Positions 6,514-11,738 of a DNA stretch of 11,738 nt are shown here, piece after piece. Where the stretch lies: the NCBI GenBank assembly GCA_045125095.1, contig JBGVMW010000145.1, positions 1 to 11,738 on the forward strand. Reading direction: 5' to 3'. The first letter of the stretch is position 1. Each line of letters opens with the position of its first letter. The position numbers and the translations under genes were made by a program. Below the pieces are notes generated by a model. The model ran no database searches, was not told the DNA's origin, and saw only the letters and a program-made list of their open reading frames with translations. This stretch comes from JBGVMW01 sp045125095 (GTDB taxonomy: Bacteria; Bacillota; Clostridia; Lachnospirales; Lachnospiraceae).

Positions 6514-6950
6514 TAATCAGGACAAACCTCTCTATATTTCTTTAATTCCTGTAATCTGCATTGGAACATTTTCGCTTCCTCTTTCATATCTCCAAAAGCG
6601 CTCATATCCATTTCATGTATCTGTAAGAGTCCAATTTTCTTTACAGCCTCAATTGCAGCCTCTCTTTGGGTTAACCGTCGTGGAAAAAGTGTCTGGCAAC
6701 TCGCTCCATCCAAATTATCATATGCCAAAAAGCATTGATTAAAGTCCATTAGCGGATATAAAGAAATATACTCATTTGTTGCGTTATTTACTAAAAATCC
6801 CCAATTTTCCGGATGTCTATCGGTGTTACCAGTCAAATAATCCAGAATATTCATACCATAAAAAGTAATTGAATCCAGCCGTTCACACTCTGCAATGCAA
6901 TCCAGGTTATGATTACATGCATAAATATCAAACGCCATTTTGGAAACCAT
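6513..6950 (-). pseudogene. HipA-like kinase, C-terminal fragment
   Basis: Encodes 145 residues of a HipA-type Ser/Thr kinase C-lobe. The catalytic loop NTDRHPENWGF (Asp44, Asn49) and the metal-binding DFN-type motif LMDFNQ (Asp69) are both intact, followed by the family's TQREAAIEAV helix. It begins in the middle of the fold: the first residues (VSKMAFDIYACNHNLD) correspond to an internal helix in whole HipA-like proteins, and the ATP-binding N-lobe is in another frame (6928-7560). The two frames overlap by 23 bases, so this reads as the distal half of one gene broken by a frameshifting deletion. The ATG at 6950 has no well-spaced ribosome site. Alone it could not bind ATP normally. Confidence 0.75.
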
Positions 6951-7560
6951 CCTTAAGTAAAGTAAACCCTTTTTTCCTTCTTATCCACGCCTTTGGAAAA
7001 CAACCTTTTGTAGATAAATCCTGAGCCAGTTCCTGATTTGTTACTGTCATCTGCCGTCCTTTTAATGAAAGCTCAACAACTGCATCATTTAAAGGATTGT
7101 CATATAAATTAATATCTCTAAAGGAAATAGACTCTTCCTGTTTTCTTACCCAATATACATCTGTCAAAGAAACACCATGATAAGACAATGAAATCATTGC
7201 ACGATCTTTATCTGTCACTGCCTGCGCCACGCCTATGCTATTTAATATTTCTTTTGCATATTTTCTATCTAATGATAACACACGGGATGCACACCAATGA
7301 TAAAAATTATTCAAATTATTCACTCTGGTATCTATATCCATGTCATTTTCTGCTTTTTCCAGATACAAATCATATGGCATAAATCTTTCATTTACTATCT
7401 CAGCGTTGCCAATGGAAGAAATAATTGCAACTACTTTTTCCATATGCATAATTTCATAGGAATTCGTGTTCGTATTTTTTAAAAAAGGTGGGTTTGTATT
7501 TAATATTACCGTATCTGATCCTCTTAATGTGTCCGTTAAAATAAAATTTTTATTTTGCAT
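6928..7560 (-). pseudogene. HipA-like kinase, N-terminal fragment
   Basis: Encodes 210 residues that match the front half of Firmicute HipA-like kinases as I remember them: a helical segment (NNLNNFYHWCASRVLSLDRKYA region, 81-102), then DVYWVRK and DINLYDNPLNDA motifs (135-160), then an N-lobe strand ending FTLLKDG (199-205) whose Lys203 is the likely ATP-binding lysine. Five residues later the frame stops. In whole proteins about 50 residues covering the rest of the N-lobe separate LLKDG from the YACNH helix; here that helix follows at once in the +1-shifted frame. So the gene seems to have lost about 150 bp plus frame. It starts 17 bp after the small gene at 7578-7940 and was probably cotranscribed with it. 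Loss of function is likely but inferred. Confidence 0.7.
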
Positions 7561-7577
7561 TTACTTCTCCATTAAAT

Positions 7578-7940
7578 TTATTTTTCCTGAAAGATTGTAT
7601 ATTTAACACTTCTGGTCTTGCCAATTTCTTCTGCTCCCTCTAAATATGACCACAACATCAGAAACACCTCTTTACCGTCGATTTGAGCAATACTCATAGG
7701 TTTTGAGAAACCGGTTCCCCTATCATTAAAATTTAAACAGGTGAACGTAATCGTATTTTCTGTGAGGATTTTATCAATCTGTTGTTTATTCGTATTATCT
7801 CTCTTAAATTTAAAAATCATTGAAAACAGAAAATTATTCTTTGTATCAACGTCTATTCTAAAATCTTCATTTTCATCAAACAAAAAAACCTGACCACTAT
7901 CTATTATGTTATAATTACCTGAGCTTAACGTAATCTGCAT
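7578..7940 (-). CDS. Small beta-rich protein of unknown function
   Basis: A 120-residue soluble protein with alternating hydrophobic and polar residues suggesting a beta sandwich, for example the stretch ending SGQVFLFDENEDF and the later TITFTCLNFNDRGTG. No signal peptide, membrane segment, catalytic motif or DNA-binding helix is evident. It may belong to one of the small uncharacterised families (DUF6864-like from memory, unverified). An in-frame ATG at 7961 exists, but GAGGTG at 7947-7952, six bases before the ATG at 7940, selects the shorter form. It has its own promoter and lies 17 bp before the broken HipA-like gene, so it may once have worked with that kinase; nothing in its sequence resembles a HipB-type antitoxin. 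Confidence 0.7.
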   Translation of the reverse strand: MQITLSSGNYNIIDSGQVFLFDENEDFRIDVDTKNNFLFSMIFKFKRDNTNKQQIDKILTENTITFTCLNFNDRGTGFSKPMSIAQIDGKEVFLMLWSYLEGAEEIGKTRSVKYTIFQEK

Positions 7941-7946
7941 GAAACA

Positions 7947-7952
7947 CACCTC
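7947..7952 (-). promoter_or_regulatory. Ribosome binding site fixing the start at 7940
   Basis: GAGGTG on the minus strand, six bases before the ATG at 7940. The longer reading from 7961 has only a weak upstream site. Confidence 0.55.
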
Positions 7953-7979
7953 ATTTTCCAACTGATTTCAGCCACTGTA

Positions 7980-8008
7980 ATCTTATCATGACCTTTTTTG
8001 TTTTTCAA
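7980..8008 (-). promoter_or_regulatory. Extended -10 promoter for the 7578-7940 gene
   Basis: On the minus strand TTGAAA (8003-8008) and TAAGAT (7980-7985) are separated by 17 bp, with a TG one base before the -10. Transcription would start about 33 bases before the ATG at 7940. The remaining 216 bases up to the dehydrogenase gene hold no gene that I can support. Confidence 0.5.
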
Positions 8009-8224
8009 GGCTTATCTGTCCTTTCCCTTAGAACCACCGAAAGTATTCCGCTTTTGCAAATGCATTGACACTCTTTTCCGCTCCAGCTCGTCAAACTGGC
8101 AGCACTCTGGATATATTTATGTACAATGCCACCTTTTTGTGTTCACTCTTTCATTAAATTGCTTCATGAAACGTGCAAATCATTCTATCAAAAGTGGTGA
8201 ATCCTGAAATTTAACTCTTATATT

Positions 8225-9238
8225 TTACTCAAAACGAATGATTACGTTAAGCGCATTATCTACATCAGCTGCCCTTTCTATAGCTTCTGATAAATTCTCT
8301 AGCGAATATTCATCCGTTATCATTTTATCAATATCCCACTTGCCGGATTTCATAATTTCAAGCACATCAGTAACATCCTCTGGAGAATAACCTCCGCTTC
8401 CTGTGATAGATTTCTGACCAAAGGTAAGCCCTAAAATATCTACTTCTCTTTTTCTCGTACCAACAGCTACAAGTACCATTCTGCTATTATATTTGCCTAA
8501 TTTTTCATAAGCAGTCAAAACAGAATCTGCCCCTGCGGCATCAATCCATATATCACAGTCAATAGCCTCGCCATTCACACCTGCATTTTTTCCTAATATG
8601 TCCTTTAATCCATGCAACTCGCTATCAGCTTTATTGTTATATATATCAAAGCCAAGTTGTTTACAGATATTCAATCTGAAATCAGAATAGTCACAAATAA
8701 CCACCTGCTTACACCCGAAATATTTAAGTGAAATTGCTGCTGCTATACCTATTGTTCCTGCTCCAAATACTACTGCTTTTTCACCCGACCGTGGAAGTCC
8801 TCTTCTGGCAGCTCGACACCCAACCGTAAAAGGTTCTATCAACGTAGCTACTTTGTCTGATATACTGTCATCTACATGGTAAATAGATTCTTCCCATACC
8901 GGATTTGGACAATAGATATATTCTGAAAAACCACCAATGGTACCGGCTCTTTTTCTATCACCGGTTACAAGAATCGGGTATGGATAAACTCTATCTCCCA
9001 CTTTTATATCTTTTACATTTTTTCCTACTGCTGATACTTTACATACAGTCTCATGTCCAAACTCGCCACCTACAGTTATGCGGTGTCCCAATCCAAGACC
9101 ATGTTTGTACACAGCTACATCTGTTCCACAAATGCTGGAATAAACATTTTTTAATATAATTGCATCATCTGCACACTTATAATCTGGCAATTCTGCAATT
9201 TCTACATTTTCTACACCTTGATATAATGCTGCTTTCAT
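8225..9238 (-). CDS. Zinc-type medium-chain alcohol/polyol dehydrogenase
   Basis: A 337-residue MDR-family NAD(P)-dependent dehydrogenase that would oxidise an alcohol or polyol, or reduce the ketone. The catalytic zinc ligands are in place: Cys37 in SICGTD, His62 and Glu63 in GGEFGHE, and Glu135 in LIEPF. The Rossmann motif is GAGTIG (159-164), and Asp183 at the end of the second strand favours NAD over NADP. The four-cysteine structural-zinc loop, usual at about residues 90-110, is absent; that region reads VYPYPILVTGDRKRAGTIGG, as in the subgroup of sorbitol/threonine dehydrogenase-like proteins without structural zinc. Full length, with AAGGAG 11 bases before the start. No partner metabolic genes are nearby, so the substrate is unknown. 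It is the only gene right of 6.2 kb that looks fully intact and assignable. Confidence 0.9.
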   Translation of the reverse strand: MKAALYQGVENVEIAELPDYKCADDAIILKNVYSSICGTDVAVYKHGLGLGHRITVGGEFGHETVCKVSAVGKNVKDIKVGDRVYPYPILVTGDRKRAGTIGGFSEYIYCPNPVWEESIYHVDDSISDKVATLIEPFTVGCRAARRGLPRSGEKAVVFGAGTIGIAAAISLKYFGCKQVVICDYSDFRLNICKQLGFDIYNNKADSELHGLKDILGKNAGVNGEAIDCDIWIDAAGADSVLTAYEKLGKYNSRMVLVAVGTRKREVDILGLTFGQKSITGSGGYSPEDVTDVLEIMKSGKWDIDKMITDEYSLENLSEAIERAADVDNALNVIIRFE

Positions 9239-9383
9239 TTTAGTTTTCTCTCCTTAAAATTCAAAATTTCTCGTGTATTTTCTCAACTTTCCAGTATTTA
9301 CGGGCTTTCCTGCCCATCAACATCTATGTAATTTGCACTTTTCCCTTATTTTTTTCCTTACGAGCAAATAACAAGGGAAAATC

Positions 9384-9671
9384 CTATAATTTCTTCTTTG
9401 CAATATTTTTATATATATTTTTCTTGTTTTTCTTTTCTTCTAAAATCTCATAGTATGCGGTTATAGCATCTTTATAAGTTTTACCGGTATTAGTTTTTAG
9501 CCATTTTTGAAATTGAACATTAAACGAAAACCTCATTCCAATGTGTTCTTTAAAAAAAGAACTATGATTTTCTGTGCAAATGAAATTTGGTTCTATCAAG
9601 CTATTTTCTGTAATAATAGCAGGGGGAGTTGTACTATCTAACTGTCTATTCAATGTAGGTCTTTCTTGCAT
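9384..9671 (-). CDS. DUF6434 protein lacking its SAP-like region
   Basis: 95 residues. RPTLNRQLDS (4-13) is the usual opening of SAP/DUF6434 proteins. The segment from about 19 to 80, including EPNFICTENHSSFFKEHIG and FQKWLKTNTGKTYKDAI, is the DUF6434 core. In the whole proteins that I recall, about 45 residues with a SAP-type helix-extended-helix DNA-binding motif lie between these parts; here they are joined directly at about residues 13-18. The C-terminus is also short and lysine-rich, lacking the usual final helical repeat. The frame stays open, so a protein may be made. It has a good GGAGG and its ATG follows the stop of the preceding remnant directly. Function of DUF6434 is unknown. It looks like an in-frame deletion allele. 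Confidence 0.7.
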   Translation of the reverse strand: MQERPTLNRQLDSTTPPAIITENSLIEPNFICTENHSSFFKEHIGMRFSFNVQFQKWLKTNTGKTYKDAITAYYEILEEKKNKKNIYKNIAKKKL

Positions 9672-9973
9672 TTATTGTTCCTCCGGAATGTAATCTAAAA
9701 ACGCTTTGCCTTGAACAGGAATCCATATTTCAATAATCGATTCGGAACTATTCCTATGAAAACGGTAATCATACTTTTCAAAATGTAAAAATTCATTTTG
9801 TAAAGGCCTTTATCCACTATTTGGTAATATCTCCTTATATATTTTTTCAAGTTTATATTAAACCGTTTCCAAAACGCTGTGCTTAACTGAATATTTTGGG
9901 CTCTGAAATTTGTCAATTCAATATCTTGACCAATAATTGAAAACGAGCCTAATTCTTCTATTCTGTAATTCAT
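9672..9973 (-). pseudogene. GyrI-like small-molecule-binding domain, deleted and frameshifted
   Basis: The first 35 codons from the ATG at 9973 read as the start of a GyrI-like / AraC effector-binding domain (YRIEELGSFSIIGQDIEL, then LSTAFWKRFNINLKK). From about 9858 the family sequence continues only in the next frame: IYKEILPNSG, an in-frame TAA, then RPLQNEFLHFEKYDYRFH, then IIEIWIPV and a final IPEEQ just before the ATG at 9671. About 65 residues of the middle are missing. The 92-residue translation of the original frame therefore ends in an out-of-frame tail. So this copy carries a deletion with frameshift plus a separate nonsense codon. It overlaps the stop of the upstream fused gene by ATGA, showing that it was once tightly coupled in the operon. 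GyrI-like domains bind small hydrophobic ligands. Confidence 0.8.
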
Positions 9974-10881
9974 TTCTTTTGCTTATGTGCTGTTATGATT
10001 GTATAACTATAAGCATTTACAGTTATTATGCAATCATCTATATTAATATACCAGTTTTTCCCATTTCTTAAAACAGAAGCATTCTCTGATTTTATTTTGG
10101 CTTTACACCACCCAACAACATTATCTGTATCCAAAGAAAGATTTTTTTTGATTCGCATGACACCCAATTCTGTCGTATGCAATTTATCCAAATTTTGAAG
10201 TAATGCAATTTCTTTTTTCGCCGATTCTAAAAAAGGTAACTGATTTACTGAAGAAAAAGTCTTTCGAATCGGATGACGAATAACGGTCTTCAATTTTTCT
10301 GGTGCACATTTTCTGGGATCGCTTAAGTATATTTCATGATGGTATCTTCCCGTTTTCATATCCGGCTCATACCCTTGCTCTTTTATAAATGCATCCATCT
10401 TTTCTATTGTAAGCGGTTCTTCATCATAGCTTCCGATATGCATACTTTGTACACATACTCCCTCATCATAAGTTAAAAATTCAACCTTGGAAAAATCCAT
10501 CTTCTTTTTCGTAGTTGCTTCCGTTATTGCCCAGTCGAACTCTTCTTTTGTGACAAACTCCGGCAAACGTATCATAGCAATCCATTGGAAGTTTTCCTTA
10601 TGTGAATAATCAATAGTTTCCGCATCTTTCTGCCACCATAAACCTTCTAACGGAGGCACCACATAAGAAAAGTATCCATCCATTTTATGGCTGCCCTTGT
10701 AGCTCATTTTTATGGTAAATGCAATGGCATACAAAAGTCCGATTGCATGCTTGTATTCACCTGTTTCTTCATTTGGATTTCCCTGTCCACGTACCGCCAC
10801 ATAATTCATAGGCGGAATTGTTATAATCCCCGGTTGCTTTGATGGCATTTTTGATCCGTTCGAATATAGCCGCATCTTCAC
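9970..10881 (-). CDS. Fused GyrI-like domain and DUF3781 protein
   Basis: 303 residues in two parts. Residues about 12-207 form a GyrI-like small-molecule-binding protein (IPPMNYVAVRGQG, YKGSHKMDGYF, VVPPLEGLWW, HHEIYLSDPRK, VIRHPIRK), which normally stands alone at about 200 residues and ends near IRHPIRK. Residues about 225-303 match DUF3781 (LLQNLDKLHTTELG, KNWYINIDDCIITV, YSYTIITAHK), normally a separate protein of about 80 residues. A 17-residue unassigned linker joins them, so two neighbouring genes seem to have been merged, by deletion or stop loss. The N-terminus is also altered: the first 11 residues come from regulator-gene sequence in another frame, and the frame starts at GTG 10881 within that gene. 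Translation may begin at GTG 10881 or at ATG 10848. Confidence 0.75.
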   Translation of the reverse strand: MKMRLYSNGSKMPSKQPGIITIPPMNYVAVRGQGNPNEETGEYKHAIGLLYAIAFTIKMSYKGSHKMDGYFSYVVPPLEGLWWQKDAETIDYSHKENFQWIAMIRLPEFVTKEEFDWAITEATTKKKMDFSKVEFLTYDEGVCVQSMHIGSYDEEPLTIEKMDAFIKEQGYEPDMKTGRYHHEIYLSDPRKCAPEKLKTVIRHPIRKTFSSVNQLPFLESAKKEIALLQNLDKLHTTELGVMRIKKNLSLDTDNVVGWCKAKIKSENASVLRNGKNWYINIDDCIITVNAYSYTIITAHKQKK

Positions 10882-11251
10882 TACTATTCCCCCAACTAGA
10901 AAACTCTATTTCGATCCAATCCTGATATTGTTTCCCTAAAAAAGAACGAAGTTTTGATATAGAATCATCATCAACCGTAAGAGATACTTCGTTCAGTGCG
11001 CTTAATGACTCCATTATTTTGTTCTTTTCCTCTGTTGTAAGGACAGCTTTATCCAAAACATAGTCTGGCAATATTGAAACACCCCCATGTTTACCTTGAT
11101 TCGTATAAACAGGAATTCCTGCCATGGTTAATTTATCAATATCCCGATATATAGTTCTCTCTGAAACCTCAAAAATATCAGCTAACTCTTTTGCTGTCAT
11201 CTGTGGTTTTTCCATTAATAAATATACAATTTGAAATAATCTATTTAACAT
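10769..11251 (-). CDS. YafY-type HTH regulator truncated before its WYL domain
   Basis: The first 140 residues or so are those of a YafY/DeoR-like regulator: MLNRLFQIVYLLMEK, then an HTH_11 helix-turn-helix (TAKELADIFEVSERTIYRDIDKL region, 19-42), wing GKHGGVSIL and the middle helices up to IFERIKNAIK. Whole proteins are about 300 residues, with a C-terminal WYL sensor domain. Here the frame runs into the GyrI gene out of phase and stops after 20 unrelated residues, for 160 in all. The likely join is the ATGCCATC at about 10841-10848, which encodes both KNAI of the regulator and MPS of the GyrI protein. The DNA-binding half could still be made and might repress without ligand control. Its ATG overlaps the end of the ClbS-like gene by 11 bases, with AGGAAG seven bases upstream. 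Confidence 0.8.
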   Translation of the reverse strand: MLNRLFQIVYLLMEKPQMTAKELADIFEVSERTIYRDIDKLTMAGIPVYTNQGKHGGVSILPDYVLDKAVLTTEEKNKIMESLSALNEVSLTVDDDSISKLRSFLGKQYQDWIEIEFSSWGNSSEDAAIFERIKNAIKATGDYNNSAYELCGGTWTGKSK

Positions 11252-11567
11252 TTAACATCTTCCTATGTGCTTTTAGCTTTTTCATAGCCCAATCATAATG
11301 ACTACTGGTTACACTGACAAAGTAAGATCCAATGGTACTACCACCTACCCAGTCAAGCATCAAATTATGCCACTCATGCAAATGAATCAGAATATCTCTT
11401 AAATTCTTATCTCTTTCCCAGTGAGCTTCTTTCTTTTTGGCATCTGATGAAAAGTCAAATTCTTTGCTTAATTCTATTTCTGTCATAGAATTAATAAGTT
11501 TCAAAAATTTATCATAGTTTAAATCTGCTGCTTCAATTAAATCATTCTTTGTGTGTGGTCTTGGCAT
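11241..11567 (-). CDS. ClbS/DfsB-family protein with internal deletion
   Basis: 108 residues. The first part (MPRPHTKNDLIEAADLNYDK to LHEWHNLMLDW, 1-73) is the normal start of ClbS/DfsB four-helix-bundle proteins, related to the colibactin self-protection protein ClbS and DinB-like folds. The last part (GGSTIGSYFVSVTSSHYDWAMKK, 75-97) is the normal end. Family members are about 165-175 residues; some 60 central residues are absent and the ends are joined in frame. Both sides of the missing part carry a DW pair in the homologues I recall, so GACTGG may have been the joining microhomology. The conserved HEWH and HYDW histidines remain, but a helix of the bundle should be gone. Good AGGAG site; first gene of the damaged operon, 34 bp from repeat copy C. 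Confidence 0.75.
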   Translation of the reverse strand: MPRPHTKNDLIEAADLNYDKFLKLINSMTEIELSKEFDFSSDAKKKEAHWERDKNLRDILIHLHEWHNLMLDWVGGSTIGSYFVSVTSSHYDWAMKKLKAHRKMLNVK

Positions 11568-11600
11568 ACAATCTTTCTCCTTTTATGTTTTTGTTTTAAA

Positions 11601-11738
11601 GATAATTGCGAAACGCCAACAAGGTAGTGAATTGTCAGAATTGTTTGTGACAGATAGCTGTTTGCTACATAGTCTATATGTGACCCTCTGAAAACGTCGG
11701 CACTTAGGCTGTGTATTTTACAGCCTTAGTGTCCGCTA
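11601..11738 (+). repeat. Palindromic repeat, copy C (right end cut by window)
   Basis: Same family and orientation as copy B, inverted relative to copy A. The outer part (AATTGCGAAACGCC then AACAAGGTAGTG) is shared with copy A, so A and C are one subtype and B another. The core GTCAGAATTGTTTGTGACAG and the tip stem GGCTGT / ACAGCC (about 11707-11725) are present; the second half lies beyond the window. It lies directly upstream of the ClbS-like gene, reading away from it, and may hold part of its promoter; I see only a weak -35/-10 pair there. Confidence 0.87.

Noticed and set aside
6513..7940. Functional HipBA toxin-antitoxin operon
   Set aside because: No HipB-type helix-turn-helix gene is present and the kinase is split with part of its N-lobe missing.
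8012..8150. Two short minus-strand frames, one reading KKVALYINIS like the start of a serine recombinase, another ending in a basic tail (GGSKGKDR)
   Set aside because: The resemblance covers about ten residues only, the frames are 19 and 33 codons with stops on both sides, and no catalytic serine region follows. Too weak to call a recombinase remnant.
9301..9315. GGGC-N6-GCCC small hairpin upstream of the dehydrogenase gene
   Set aside because: Only four base pairs, no T tract, and no operator symmetry beyond the stem.
9339..9381. Inverted repeat TTTTCCCTT / AAGGGAAAA after the DUF6434 gene as a possible terminator
   Set aside because: The loop is about 25 bases and no T run follows on the minus strand, so it does not look like an intrinsic terminator.
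11241..11257. Tandem ATGTTAA at the ClbS-like/regulator overlap as a programmed frameshift signal
   Set aside because: It gives two possible start codons but no slippery heptamer or following structure; a simple short tandem duplication explains it.

Overview
The window is AT-rich Firmicute-type DNA. Strong Shine-Dalgarno sites, tightly overlapping genes, a Lachnospiraceae-style membrane protein and many small Clostridia-type families suggest a gut Clostridia / Lachnospiraceae chromosome. This assignment comes from gene content and style only; no search was run. Apart from one gene at 449-1171, everything recognisable is on the minus strand.

Left part (1-1553): a long imperfect palindromic repeat (copy A, cut by the window start), a good sigma-A-type promoter, a single-pass membrane protein of unknown function, a second promoter-like sequence overlapping a perfect 8-bp inverted repeat but with no gene behind it, and a second full repeat (copy B) between two convergent genes.

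Middle part (6084 down to 1554): six intact genes read leftward: an ArsC/Spx-like thioredoxin-fold protein, a class I SAM methyltransferase, an OmpR-type response regulator, an ABC ATPase, an ABC-2 permease and a sensor histidine kinase. The last four look like a peptide-antibiotic sensing and export module of the lantibiotic-immunity or bacitracin-resistance type. The 114-bp gap in front of the ATPase gene holds a direct repeat (8-bp half-sites, 11 bp start to start) just upstream of a -10 box with no good -35. That is what an autoregulated promoter activated by the response regulator would look like.

Right part (6116-11738): this half looks damaged by repeated deletion. It holds a 60-bp deletion derivative of the palindromic repeat; a HipA-like kinase gene split into two frames with a segment missing; a small unknown gene with its own promoter; an apparently intact zinc-type alcohol dehydrogenase; then a tight cluster in which almost every gene seems to have lost an internal piece. 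That cluster comprises a DUF6434 protein without its SAP-like region, a GyrI-like gene with deletion, frameshift and stop, a GyrI-like protein fused to a DUF3781 domain, a YafY-type regulator that has lost its WYL half and runs into the GyrI gene, and a ClbS/DfsB-family protein without its middle. A third full-type repeat (copy C) starts at about 11601 and is cut by the window end.

The two most notable things are the family of about 240-bp palindromic repeats (three large copies and one internally deleted copy) and the concentration of seven apparent deletion or fusion scars in about 5.5 kb, next to a 4.5-kb stretch where every gene looks full length. Family-based claims rest on remembered family architecture and need alignment to confirm.
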